From Cryptomeria japonica (lineage: Eukaryota; Streptophyta; Pinopsida; Cupressales; Cupressaceae), in contig NC_081415.1 in the NCBI RefSeq assembly GCF_030272615.1, forward strand, positions 373,219,009 through 373,283,008: a DNA stretch of 64,000 nt, given 5' to 3'. The translations under genes and the position numbers were made by a program. The notes under the pieces were generated by a model. It saw only the letters and a list, made by a program, of their open reading frames with translations, was not told the origin of the DNA and ran no database searches. Shown here piece after piece: positions 37,001 to 48,816 of this stretch; position 1 is the stretch's first letter, and every line of letters begins with the position of its first letter.

Positions 37001-38143
37001 GGATAGAATGTGATGACACTCTTTCCCTACATGTGTCCTTCTTCCTTATGCCATGGTTGTTGATGCACCTTTGGGAGTTTCTATGTTCTAACTTTAGAGT
37101 CATGATGAGTTTTGGCTTATTGATTCTTGTGAGTTTCTTCTTGTTATGGTTCTTGAGTTGTTGAGTTTTGTTTGGTTGATAGGTGTTAGCCTAGGTCTAG
37201 AGTGTGTGTGGGACCTTGTGTCATCTTCTAGCACAGGGGTGGTTCCTTTGGTGCCACATGGCTGGGTGGATTGATGCCTTCTTCCATTGGGATGTTCTTT
37301 GTTGGATGCTCTTATGCATGGATGTGGATTCTTATCTCTTCAACTTATGGATGGATATTGTAGCAAATTGACATATATGATTCATATGACATATGTAATT
37401 GTATAATTTATGAGATAGTTGTATCGATGGTTGAGAGATATGTTCCTTGATGTAAATGGATTATGTATATGTAATGATAGATGATGTATTAGGATATGGT
37501 TGCGTCTCTCGTAAGAGAACACATTGTTGTATCATGTTGTATAATAGATATTGTTGGAATAATGGAATTAGGATTATTGATGTACTTTTAGTGTTATGAA
37601 AATATTAAATGTGTTAAGAATAAAGATTAGTAATACGGTAGTTAAATGGGAATGGATTAAAGGTGTTACGATAATGATTAGGAACAAGAAGTAGTAACAT
37701 TTGGTTTAGTGCTCTTAAAATTAATCTTAAGGGGTAAATAATGTTTGCATTGTTAATGAATATATTCATGATAGATGGGTTAGTAAATGATCTTGTATTT
37801 ATATATGAGCAAGGAAGAATAAATTGTTAGATGTGTTATAATTGCACTAGATCATGATGTTAAGCATGGTGATATGTTCTTGTTGATGTTATAAGTAATG
37901 ACGTTGAGATACACTAGGGAAAGATAGATGATGAGTTGTATTTATTTTCACTTGTGCAATGAGTTCATATGGTTGTGCTTCTTGATTATGTTCATGATGA
38001 TTATGTGTATATCTTGTAAATGGATGTTTAGTGTATTTTATTACTTGGATACATGTGTTGTATTAGATGATATTTAAAAAAAAACTATCTCCATTTGCAT
38101 ATTAGATGGTTAGTTTATCTAGGGTATTTTGGCGGGAATTACA
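34078..38143. mobile_element. Probable solo LTR (4.07 kb)
   Basis: The block starts TGTAGTGCCCC and ends GGGAATTACA, giving TGTA...TACA tips, and is flanked by TAGGT on both sides (34073-34077 and 38144-38148). Inside are an AT-rich tract (34780-35200), a TATA-like CTATAAATATATG near 35590 and a degenerate GTGCTA repeat zone (36004-36250), but no coding. Size and base composition resemble the long LTRs of element A. If it is Del-like, the transcription strand is probably minus. The duplication was found by searching for it, so the call is provisional. Confidence 0.5.
36004..36250. repeat. Degenerate short-motif repeat zone (GTGCTA/GCGCTA)
   Basis: Variants of (T/G)GTGCTAA, GCGCTA, GGCACTAA and GTGCCAA recur about every 17-35 bases, separated by unlike AT-rich filler. 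The spacing is irregular, so this is not a simple tandem array. Confidence 0.5.
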
Positions 38144-39144
38144 TAGGTGGTGCTCACTCCCCCAACACAACACTAGCACACCTTTTCTCTTACCCCGAAG
38201 GTTCGAACACCTTGTACCAAAAAAAAATTGTCTCACAATGAAGGGTACATGAGGGGTATCTATGAGGTATGATCCACACTCCCTGAACCAACAAGTAAGG
38301 GATTTGGGCTTATAATCACAAATTTTCTTAGTAATTCTTCAAGGAACAATGCCACATATAGATTCATTGGGAAATCCACTAAAAGATCTTACAACCCTTA
38401 TTGGGCCTTGATTTTTGAAGGCTTCATAATTCATATTGCACCCATGTCATATGCACCCTATTGGACAAGTTTTCTCTTGTTAACCATTTATATAGAAGCT
38501 AGAAGATAAAACCACTATGGCCGTTTATCCTTGGATTCATCACTTCTCCAAAAAGGAAGGCCTTCTAAGAAAAGAAAAGATGGGCATCATTATGTTTTTT
38601 TCTTACACCCAAGATCCTAAAGGCAAAGGGAGAAGATACTTAGTGCAACTATAGGTCCACCCTAGAAAAAAGCACAAGTGTGATTCCACCAATTTGAGCA
38701 CAATGGTAGAGTGATTCCATCAATTTGAGCACAATGGTAGAGTGATACCACCGATTCAAGCGAGTGCAGTAATTCGAGCAACTAGAGGAGTATGGAGATA
38801 TAGTAAGTAATCCCTCACTTTGCATGTGCTATAAATTTATTGCATCATAAATAGGGTAGAAATTCTAGACAACCAAAAATGCAATAGAATAGGAAAATGC
38901 TAAAAGTGTGTTTATGTTAGGTAAAACTGCTTTTATGGCAAGATAACATGTTTATGCTAGGTCTTAGCATGTCTATGGTCTTTAGTGCATATACACAATG
39001 TAAAACTATGTATATGACCTACTAATGTGTATAGGGTTTTCTAGTGCATATGTAGTCAATTGCAACACATTTATGGTTGATGTCATGTATATGCAAGATA
39101 AAAGTTTGTTTATAGATTCTTAACATGTATATGATAAATATCAG
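38144..39144. other. DNA between the probable solo LTR and nested element D
   Basis: No gene is seen. It contains a 31-bp tandem repeat (38680-38770) and, at about 38910-39140, loosely repeated CATGTTTATG/CATGTATATG phrases. Its last five bases ATCAG face ATCGA at 54403-54407 across element D. Confidence 0.5.
38680..38770. repeat. 31-bp tandem repeat
   Basis: GTGATTCCACCAATTTGAGC-type units start at 38680, 38711 and 38742. The first two are nearly identical and the third is diverged. Confidence 0.85.
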
Positions 39145-39153
39145 TGTTGGATT

Positions 39154-40382
39154 TGTTAGGTCTTACTTGGAAGGCTAATGTACTGAGAGGGGAGGGCTGA
39201 ATCAGTGCTTTAAAACTTTTCCTTAAAAACAATTTTATTGATAAACACAAACTATGTAATGCTGATCTCAAAGATATAAAATACTGAAACATAATCATAA
39301 AGATAACATGCATCAAAATGTCACTCCATAACACAATGATTTTTGGTCATGCAAAAACTCTTGGTTAGAGAGAAAAACTATGGTGGGGATGGCACCCACA
39401 ACTTCACTACTACAGTAATCAAGATTGCTCGGTTAGAGCTACATGTTTAGCCATTTCTGATAGCTTACCCTGTTAGGAGTATAAATATCTTTAGATCTAC
39501 CTTGCTAAAGGATTTTACAAACACTTCTACAAAATGTTGTACCTAGTTAAAGGCTTTAAAATTTATAGACTTTATTAGAGTCTTTTACCCTATTAGAGGT
39601 TTCTATTACAACTTAATATTTCAATCAAAATCTTTACAAAATATCTGCAACTTCACATTTGAAATGTTATAGCAGACACTATGTGCTCAATATAAAATTA
39701 CCTTGCTCATAGCATTCCTCGGTAATTGATATATCAACTCGATAACCACTTTTGTATTCTCTGTTCCTTAAACTATTCTCTAAAACCTTCTTGGTAACCT
39801 GTGATTATCTCTTTCAATCTTATTCCTTCATTCTTGACTTAATCATTCCTTCATCTCTCTTCTCTTGATTGACCTTACATGTCACCTCTTTTCATGTACT
39901 CAAATCATTCTATTTATATAGATCTCTGAGATGATGATCTATTCATGCTTCGATCATACAAACATGTTTTATTGAATGAATAAACATAGAAATTATTTCA
40001 TTGGATATTCTTCCTCAAAATCATACAAAATCTTTAAATGCAATTTCCTATGTATTGACGGTTTTATCTTCTCAAATTATGTAACATGTCTCACATGTGT
40101 GTCCGGGTTCATTGAATCTGGTAACATGTTTTCACTCGGTTTAGATTAACTCGGTATACCTTCTTTACTTCTCGGTAAACATATAAACCTTACTTGGTAG
40201 ACAGTCTGCATATGTCTCGGTTCATAGCTCGATGTGTATCAACTCGGTAACTTGTCTTTCTTCTATAACCGACACCGGTGACCTTGGTGTTTACCGACTG
40301 GACTTTTCGGTAGTATTAACCGACTAGAGTATATAGAATGACTTTGGGCATAAAACTAATGACAACTTAGTAAATAGAAACA
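39154..40382 (-). mobile_element. Element C 3' LTR (left copy)
   Basis: The plus-strand edges are TGTTAGGTCTTAC and ATAGAAACA. It pairs with 45926-47154 at identical length. It has the shared edge motif ACTGAGAGGGG...GAATCAGT and degenerate GTTAAAGGCTTT/CTAAAGGATTTT repeats (about 39460-39600). Confidence 0.93.
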
Positions 40383-40394
40383 ATCTCCCCATTT
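40383..40394 (-). promoter_or_regulatory. Element C polypurine tract
   Basis: The minus-strand sequence AAATGGGGAGAT is directly followed by the 3' LTR start TGTTTCTATTTAC. Confidence 0.8.
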
Positions 40395-40663
40395 GACATT
40401 AGTTTGGTATGTTTGACAAAACTCCTTTCAAAGTCATACTACAAAATCTATATACTTGCAAAATAAACTCAAATGTCAGTATATAATGTTCGAATACATA
40501 CTCAAATACATACTCCCCTTATCAATCTTCTGTACATATCTTGATTTCCTATTCTGTATTCCCATGCTCTTGATGTTCCATGCTCCCACTGACAATTTCA
40601 ATTGTACACTCAGATATTCATGCTCGGTCATTTGTTCAGTACACTCCCCCTTTTTGACAAACA

Positions 40664-43600
40664 TCAAAGATAGTTACCATTTGGTGGGGGCAACCGATCA
40701 AAAATAGAATTATACTTTGTACGAGCTTCAATAAGAGTGTTCTTAAGTGCATCCTTGACACTTTCCAGTATTGTAATCTGAACTATAATATCAGCTGATA
40801 GTGTGATCAAACCATCCAATGTGCTTCCCTCTGCTTGAGTTGATAATTGGGTAGCTCGATTGATCTGCTCTTGAACTAATGACAAATGGGGAATAAATAA
40901 TGTTTTAAGAGTCATGATATACATCCTTATTTTATGCTCTTCATTCCAAAGTTCTAACTATTGAGCCATAAGTGTTTGTAGCCTTGAATAAAATTTTTGA
41001 AGAGAATTTGGCTCGATAGTCAATTTATTTGAGAGATCGGTGATCTCCTTTTCAATGACTTCAATCTTACGCTTGATATCTTTGATAAAGAATGAGAATG
41101 CACATAGCTTCTGGAATAAATAAATAATATGTTTGAGTTGAGAGGACAACTTAGCAATGAATTCAATAAGCTTTATTTTACCTATAGCAATTGCTTTCTG
41201 CACTTCTTCAATCATCTTGGCAGTTAGCTCTTTTTCCTTCAATTTGCTAAGGTATTTGGTTGCTTCTACTCTTGATTTCTCCAATTGAGTGAGTAGTTCA
41301 TCCAATTTCACATGGATGACAACATCTTTATTGATGGTAGCTTCAGGTATCATATCTGTCAATAATGTTTTGACCTTCTGAAGTACTCGGTTCTTCTATT
41401 GAATAGATATATGTCTTTCCTGCTCTGCTTTGGCTTTACAAAGCACACCGAATTCTATCAATGCTTGCCCTTTCAATTTTGTTAGGTCAACATTCGGTAG
41501 CACAATAGGCTTTGACAGATCTACCTTAAAACTGTGTCGTTTTGCTTTCTTCTCCTTTGATGATGCCTTTGCCGATTGAATGGGTATAATGTATTTGGAG
41601 ACTTGACCTTCCTCGGTATGTTGCTTGCTAGAGGTAACACTTTTGTCAGTTACTGTAGCCTCTATTTTATCCTTCAGTGTTTCCTTGCTTGGAATTTCAG
41701 TGGCAATTGTCTCGGTGCTTGAAGTTATTTGTGAAGTTTGCTCATCGGTGGCCTGAGAGGTAGGTTCATCTTTTTTAACCTTTGGAGCCTCTATGCCTTC
41801 ATATGTGTCCTGAGGTTTCTCGGCTAAGACTTGTTGAGTGAGAGGAGGATATGACTTGACCTATTCCAGAACTGATTCACTTGACACAAGTTTGGCATAG
41901 GCATTTCCTTCTATCGTTTCTCCGTCCTGTGCTTCAGTGTCTACGACATCCTCATATAATTGAATAGTGGAAGCAGGATCTTGCTCAATGATGTCAACTA
42001 TTTCATCTTCACCTTTTGACTCTTCAGCCTAAACCTAAATATCTTCTTCCATTTCTCTTTGGTTTTATTTTCAACTTCTAGATATAGTCCATTCATCATT
42101 TTTAAGGCTTTATGTTTTACTTGAAAATTTGTTTGGTAGTTTTTCAAGTGATCTCTTATTTCATCTACTGACATATCTGGAAAGAGATGTACCAAAACTC
42201 TTTCTCTTATTTGCTTCTCTAATTCCATAGCATACTTCCATCTATTATCAATATGTGAGTATAATGCTTCTAGAAGAAAACTAGTCACTTCCAATGGAAC
42301 TACTCAGAATTTGAGAAGTGTACTAACTACAGTATCTTCTATTTTCATCTTCTCTTCATCTGTTCTAGTATCATATTTTACATATCTAAATGACCCAAAT
42401 CCACCATGTTCCTTCAATTTTGCACAAAATTGTTGACACTATGTACATTTTCCTTTGTGCTTTTTACAATCTAAAATTTATTTACATCTTCTGACTCTGT
42501 GTCACTCTCCAAAATCAGTTTTCTGTTCTTCTTTATATAAGTTTTTGTAACCTTAGGTATTTATACATTCTTTTGCTTCTTACCAGGTGACACAACAGAT
42601 GATCTAGTGTTTGGTCGCTTCACTAATGGGGTTGGTGATACCTTGGTTGCATCCTGTTTCTTTCTTTTCAAAATTTTGCCCTTTGGCAACTCGATGCTTA
42701 GTGTAATTGTTGCTTCTTGAGCTTTAGACTCTTCTTCGATTAAAATTTGATCACTCTTAGTAGGAGTGGAGGTAGAACCTTCTCCAAAATTTTCAGTTAA
42801 GTCCTTGATCATTCTTGTGGCTTTCTTGGAAGCCTTTGGTACAGCTATGCTCATTTTTACTTTTTCTTTCACCTCTTCATAGGTGCCACATCTTTTCTCA
42901 GAAGCATGCCTTGGAAGTGCTAAGAAGGCATTTATCTACTGTTGAGCAATGTTGAAATCTATTTCATAACCCATAGGCGGTAGTGATTGAGTCCTGGGTT
43001 CTACTGCATTGACATAACAGTAGTCTGTATCCAACTCAAAACATATGGTATCCTTGTATTTTTCCACTAGCTGAGGTGGAATCCTGTACCTGCTATACAT
43101 CTTTTCCTAGAATTTGTTGAAGTAGTCACCCATTATCATATTGAAATTATCACCTAGCTGATTGATGAAATCATTTATTTGATGGGTGATAGGTCGGTGT
43201 AATTCCCAAACAACGTTATCGACTGATGAAAAGAATTTCTGAAAATAGAAGAACATACACACTAGGAGTGACCCAAACTTTAGTGTGTTAGCAGTATTAT
43301 TCTTCTTCAGTTTCCTTAATGTATTTAGATTTTCAAAAAGATTCTTCAATAATATTTCACATAAATCAATTTGCATACCCTTTTTAACAATTTTGTAGGC
43401 CAAATCTACAGCTGCACATGGTACACTGTTTTCTCTTGCCGAATGGAAGAAATAATAACCAATAACTCTAATAACAAAATTAAGTTATGCATCTGTCACA
43501 TTGTTCAACTTAGGACCTCTGCTATTAGACTCAAATCCTGTTAATGTTATCAATTCCTTTTGTGAAATCATCTTCTGTTCTTGGGCATGGTCAAATATAG

Positions 43601-44015
43601 GGTATCCGGTTATTATGTGAATAATCTACTTGGTGATCTTGAAGGGTTGTTCCTCTAGCCACATAAAATTGTCATGTACTCGGCTCAAGACAAATTTGAC
43701 CCATTAGGGTTTGAAGACTCGAGGATAGGTTAGGGCTTCAGTTAATCCCTTGACTTTGATATGCTCAAACTTGCTATCTAGATTTCCATCGGTGCACAAT
43801 TTATCATACATATCCTTAATCTCAGTGTGACCTACCTCATCAACTCTACACTTGGTATAAAATCTAACATCTTCTATCAACAAAACCCTATCCAGAATAA
43901 GAGAAAATGCAGTTTTCTCATCGAGTTTGAAAGCCACTTTGGGAGGTAAGGTATATTTCAGTGTAGGCTTCTCAATGGTCTCTACTACAACAGGTTTCTG
44001 AACTTTGAGGGCCAT
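40664..44015 (-). pseudogene. Element C second ORF: large non-pol retroelement protein
   Basis: About 1100 codons start at 44015 (MALKVQKPVVVE). Residues about 40-200 form a folded-looking domain with WVKFVLSRVHDNFMWLEE, then ITGYP, ENSVPCAAVDLAYKIVKKG, DLCEILLKNLFENL and LKFGSLLVCMFFYFQKFF. A Lys/Ser/Pro-rich middle (42872-42561) follows, with basic nuclear-signal-like stretches (KRKKQD, PGKKQK), then a C-terminal coiled-coil part (41362-40664). Two frameshifts (between 42561 and 42294, and between 41998 and 41362) and about eight stops break it. The N-terminal domain is homologous to the second ORF of element D. I do not recognise a defined function. It is not pol. Confidence 0.7.
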
Positions 44016-44589
44016 TACAAACTGAAATTCTACTTACGGAATAGCTTAGGGTTTTAAATAACCAAAAAACGCTTTCAACTTAGTAAATACTTTGCAAATA
44101 TTCACAACTTGACTTGATCGGTTAACTGCTGAAAATGTGGTTTTAGATTTGATAAATACCTTGAATTCACTTTGGAAATGTTTGATCGCCTTTAGATTCG
44201 CTCTGCTCTACACTTTGAAAACCGGTAAGTGAAAAATGACCGCGCTCAATACTTTTAATACCTCCTTTTGACCTTATCAGGATTCATGCGGTTAGGTATA
44301 ATAGGCATTAAATGCACTTGGTTTCCCTTTACCGACTAACTCTCTTATTATCTTTTTACCAACTAGACATGCTTACTAGTTTTACCGACTTCCCTGGTAA
44401 ATCAAAAGACTAGATAATTTTTTGAATTGCTATTGCATTTTAGCTATGTAGATTTTGAGTTTAAGTGCATGAATACATAGGAACTATTAAGATCTAACCT
44501 TTGAGAATACAGTCCCTCCATACCTTTATGGACTAATTCAAAGTTGATGCACCTAACTTGGTAGGTAAGGTCCTTCATTAGTTGACACA

Positions 44590-45863
44590 TTTTCCTTCTT
44601 TTTCCCAAATTTCTATAATTTTCTTCTTATCTCCTTAGTATCTCCTCTCGGTTGGTCTCTGCAGTCTTTAGCTATGTGTCTAACTTTGTGACAATGAAAT
44701 CATGCCATTCCTGGACTTCTCCATGATCTCCGGTTGTTCATTCCAAACCTTATCATATAGTTTGCACTTATATGTCCATATCTTCCACATCATTCACACC
44801 AAATTCTTGTATTGTAATCCCATGGTACTGAAGTATATTGTCGATTGAGATTTGTGTCAGTTCGGTAGCTTCTAGTGTTTGCTTGGTGTGGAGTCCACAT
44901 ATAGTTTTTCTACTTAAACCAACATTTATTGGTGTTGTGTCCATATCTATTGTATTTTTTGCAAAACCCCTTGTATTTTGCCTTCTCATAATTGTTGACA
45001 GACTTTGTTCTACATTTCTTAGATGTGTGACCATACTTATTGCAATTGTAACAATAACCATAAAACCTAGTAACATCCGGTTGCTTACCTTTTCTGATCC
45101 AACAAACGTTGGCAGTATGTCCTTGTTTTCCACAGTAGTTGCAAGTAGGCTTCTTGTCCTTGATGTTCTCTTTATTTCCAGCTTTCTTGGATGATTCTCC
45201 TTTCTCGATAGAGTTGTTTCCTTTGTTACTGAGTCCTACATTTTTTTTGCGTTTTCTCATATTCAGTTGCCCATCCAACATTTTTTATGCTTCATGGCTT
45301 TTCCTGAATGTTTCTTTTGACTTCTTTTCTACTTCTATTTCATTGGTCAATCTTGATGTTTCAAGTTTTAATGCTTGGTTCTCATTTTCCTTTTGAGTAG
45401 CTTCATGATGTGCATAGTCAAATTGATCAGATAGATTATGTTGAACTACAATCATCCTTGATATTTCATCATTCTTTGTAGACACCATTGCTTCTGGTTG
45501 TTGTTTTTCTCCTTCTATAATTCATTTATTATCCTCAGCTATTCTCAATGCATCAAGATTTTCAGTCATCTGTGTGCTAAAATACTCATGTTCCCTTCTC
45601 ATTGCTTTTAGCTATTCACTAAGTGCTTTGTTCTTTTCTTTCAGTTCTACAATCATTTCTTCAGATTCTTCTGATATGTTGTTCTCAGATGATGTCTCAA
45701 TTTGTTCCACCAACTCTTGTGAGTCCTGTAAATCATCAGACAACCTTCTTCTGACTTTCCGTGATCTCTATATTTGCCTCTGCATATCTGCAATCATTTG
45801 ATTAGCATGATCCAATTCTTCTTGAAGATTCACAATCCCGCGAGATTGTTTATAGCCTTCCAT
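44590..45863 (-). pseudogene. Element C Gag-like protein: coiled coil plus five CCHC knuckles
   Basis: The ORF starts at 45863, 49 bases after the PBS. The first ~190 residues are a charged coiled coil (VNLQEELDHANQMIADMQRQ and following). Five knuckles follow in one frame: CNYCGKQGHTANVC and CYNCNKYGHTSKKC (both complete), CKKYNRYGHNTNKC (second Cys to Tyr), CE*CGRYGHISANY (stop inside, last Cys to Tyr) and *FHCHKVRHIAKDC (first Cys codon now TGA). Four in-frame stops are visible before knuckle 4, yet the frame does not shift. No ordinary copia capsid domain is seen. The knuckles imply nucleic-acid binding, probably RNA packaging. Confidence 0.82.
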
Positions 45864-45911
45864 TGATAGGATCTTTCTCTTTAGGTTGTTAGACCCTTTA
45901 CCAAGAATATA

Positions 45912-45923
45912 GCTTTGATACCA
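45912..45923 (-). promoter_or_regulatory. Element C primer-binding site
   Basis: The minus-strand sequence TGGTATCAAAGC differs by one base from the initiator tRNA-Met complement (TGGTATCAGAGC) and lies two bases after the 5' LTR. Confidence 0.85.
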
Positions 45924-45925
45924 AT

Positions 45926-47154
45926 TGTTAGGTCTTACTTGGAAGGCTAATGTACTGAGAGGGGAGGGGTGAATCAGTACTTTAAAACTTTTCTTTAAAA
46001 ACAATTTTACTGATAAACACAAACTATGTAATGCTGATCTAAAATATATAAAATACTAAAACATAATCATAAAAATAGCATGCATCAAAATGCCACTCCA
46101 TAACACAATGATTTTTGGTCACGCAGAAACTCTTGGTTAGAGAGAAAAACTGTGGTGGGGATGACACCCACAACTTCACTACTGCAGTAATCAAGATTGC
46201 TCGGTTAGAGCTACATGTTTAGTCATTTTTGATAGCTTACCCTGTTAGGAGTATAAATATCTTTAGATCTACCTTGCTAAAGGATTTTACAAACACTTCT
46301 ACAAAATGTTGTACCTGGTTAAAGGCTTTACAATTTATAGACTTTATTAGAGTCTTTTACCCTGTTAGAGATTTCTATTACAACTTAATATTTCAATCAA
46401 AATCTTTACAAAATATTTGCAACTTCACATCTGAAATGTTATAGGAGACTCTATGTGCTCAATATAAAATTACCTTGCTCATAGCATTCCTTGGTAATTG
46501 ATAAATCAACTCAGTAACCACTTCTGTATTCTCTATTCCTTAAACTGTTCTTTGAAACCTTCTCGGTAACCTGTGATTATCTTTGTCAATCTTATTCCTT
46601 CATACCTGACTTAATCATTCCTTCATCTCTCTTCTCTTGATTGACCTTACATGTCACCTCTTTTCATGTACTCAAATCATTCTGTTTATATAGATCTCTG
46701 AGATGATGATCTATTCATGCTTCAATCATACAAACATGTTTTATTGAATGAATAAACATAAAAATTATTTCATTGGATATTCTTCCTCAAAATCATACAA
46801 AATCTTTAAATGCAATTTCCTATGTAGTAACGGTTTCATCTTCTCGAATTATGTAACACGTTTCACATGTGTGTCTAGGTTCATTGAATATGGTAACACG
46901 TTTTCACTTGGTTCAAATTAAATCAATATACCTTCTTTGCTACTTGGTAAACATATAAACCTTACTTGGTAGATAGTTTGCATATGTCTCGGTTCATAGC
47001 TCGATGTGTATCAACTCGGTGACCTGTCTTTCTTCTATAACTAAAACCGGTGACCTTGGTGTTTACCGACTAGAATTTTCGATAGTATTAACCAACTAGA
47101 GTATATAGAATGACTTTGGGCATAAAACTAATGACAACTTAGTAAATAGCAACA
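45926..47154 (-). mobile_element. Element C 5' LTR (right copy)
   Basis: This 1229-bp LTR is collinear with 39154-40382. Its last 208 bases (from 46947) are duplicated again downstream as part of a 353-bp tandem duplication. Confidence 0.93.
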
Positions 47155-47652
47155 GGATTGGTTGAATGGATCGGAATACTAAGAGGGAGGGAATTAGTAT
47201 TCCCACAAATGGTGTAGGAGAACCTAACACAAAGGCACAAAAGGAGTCTATAAGAGGATAAAAATCATTTCATAAGTATATTCAATTACATTTTCATTTG
47301 TAAACATATAAACCTTACTTGGTAGACAGTTTGCATATGTCTTGGTTCACAGCTTGGTGTGTATCAACTCGGTGACTTGTCTTTCTTCTATAACTAAAAC
47401 CGGTGACCTTGGTGTTTACCGACTAGACTTTTCGGTAGTATTAACCGACTAGAGTATATAGAATTACTTTGGGCATAAAACTAATGACAACTTAGTAAAT
47501 AGCAACAGGATTGGTTGAATGGATCGAAATACTAAGAGGGAGGGAATCAGTATTCCCACAAATGGTGTAGGAGAACCTAACACAAAGGCACAAAAGGAGT
47601 CTGTAAGAGGATAAAAATCATTTCATAAGTATATTCAATTACATTTTCATTT
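46947..47652. repeat. 353-bp tandem duplication spanning an LTR end and its flank
   Basis: Copy 1 is 46947-47299 and copy 2 is 47300-47652. Each contains the last ~208 bases of element C's LTR, the GGATT target site, 52 bases of element D's LTR and the first ~88 bases of the 1.6-kb insertion. Breakpoints share GTAA. The copies differ at roughly ten to fifteen positions by eye. Confidence 0.92.
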
Positions 47653-48816
47653 GTAATTTCATTTTGAGTCAATATGAATCAATATGTAAGGCTAAAAGAG
47701 CCCATTGCAATGAGTTGTCCAAGTTGTCCTAATAAGGTCTTGAATTAGTCATTTGGTAAAATTTGTATAAAATAGACTTGGAGGGGTAAAATGGTGACAA
47801 AAATACATTATTATTCCATCCTAATATGTTTTGAAGGTTCTTTTTAAGGTTTAAAATCATTTGAATCAAAAGTTGTAAAAGTTGTAAAATGCAACTTTTC
47901 AGAAGTTGTAAAAAGACCAAAATGGGAAGTTGTATGGTCATAAGAGGAAGTTGGGTAGTTGTAACTTCCACGTGAAGATGAAAATACTATAAAACCTCTC
48001 TAATGGTCATTCATAAGGGTATGTAAAAATTGGAAAAGGAATTGGAAAGCATTGGAAATATTTTGGTATCATATTTTCATTGTTTTCAATCTCTTGTTTT
48101 GTGGTCTTGAAAGTTTTCCTCTTGTTTCCAAGCCTTGTATAGCCATGTACAGCCTGGAAACAAGTGTATTTCTATAATTATAGTGTATTATATTGAATCA
48201 TATTTAAATTTCTTTTGGTTTGAGTTTATTTCATGCATTTTTGAGAAAGTTATGAGAATTTTGGTGAAAACTGTTTGGAACTACCCAAAGCCTGATTCAT
48301 AGCGACCAGTTTTGGGGTAATCATCATAACATTGGATTTAACCAATGGATATTTCTATAACTTGGAGAAAAGTTCTATAACTAGAATTTATATAATCTTA
48401 CTAGAGTGATTGTCCTGGTGATTAATATTTTAAGAGTTATTAATTACTGTAATTTCATGACCAAAATAGAGTAAATTTCATAGGTTGGGAAAATTCTTGG
48501 TTTTCATTTGAAAGAAATGAATAGATGAAGGGTTTAAATGATTCATATTTAATGCATAATATATGTATCTACAATCATTAAATATTTATATCTATGGAGA
48601 ATATTTGATAATGGTTATTTGATTGATGATTTTGTTGGGAAATATATGACAGTGCCTCTAACATGTTGGAAGATTTGTGTTGATAATTGAACTTCACGAA
48701 TGATTTGAGGTTCTTGGTTGGATTTCCATGATGCTCTACATCAACAAAATCTAAAACATTCTTCCAATTTTTGAACCTTTTGCTGGTATATTAATTAAGC
48801 TCATTAACATGAAATA
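47212..48816. mobile_element. 1.6-kb unidentified insertion in element D's left LTR (possible solo LTR)
   Basis: It is inferred because the element D LTR is interrupted here and resumes at 48817. ACAAATG occurs at both edges (47205-47211 and 48817-48823), consistent with a 5-7-bp target duplication. The body contains a TATA-like CTATAAAAC near 47988 and no ORF of note. The left ~441 bases include copy 2 of the 353-bp duplication. No clear TG...CA ends, so a solo LTR is only one possibility. Confidence 0.55.

Larger units (their letters stand above)
39154..47154 (-). mobile_element. Element C: copia-like non-autonomous LTR element, no pol
   Basis: It is an 8.0-kb element with 1229-bp LTRs of equal length and a perfect 5-bp target duplication GGATT (39149-39153 and 47155-47159). 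Minus-strand order: 5' LTR, PBS, coiled-coil/knuckle Gag (45863-44590), a long second ORF (44015-40664), PPT, 3' LTR. The 5.5-kb interior has no protease, integrase, RT or RNase H motif in any frame I read. It inserted nine bases into the left LTR of element D. Confidence 0.9.

Noticed and set aside
38200-38210. GGTTCGAACAC, like a tRNA B box or SINE promoter, with an A-run downstream
   Set aside because: No A box at the right distance, no tRNA fold and no target duplication. One 11-base match is not enough.
44838-45194. 118-codon plus-strand ORF and others at 45139-45396 and 45574-45801
   Set aside because: Shadows of the coiled-coil/knuckle Gag of element C on the opposite strand.
47300-47507. 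Apparent third LTR end of element C
   Set aside because: It is copy 2 of the 353-bp tandem duplication and not an independent insertion.
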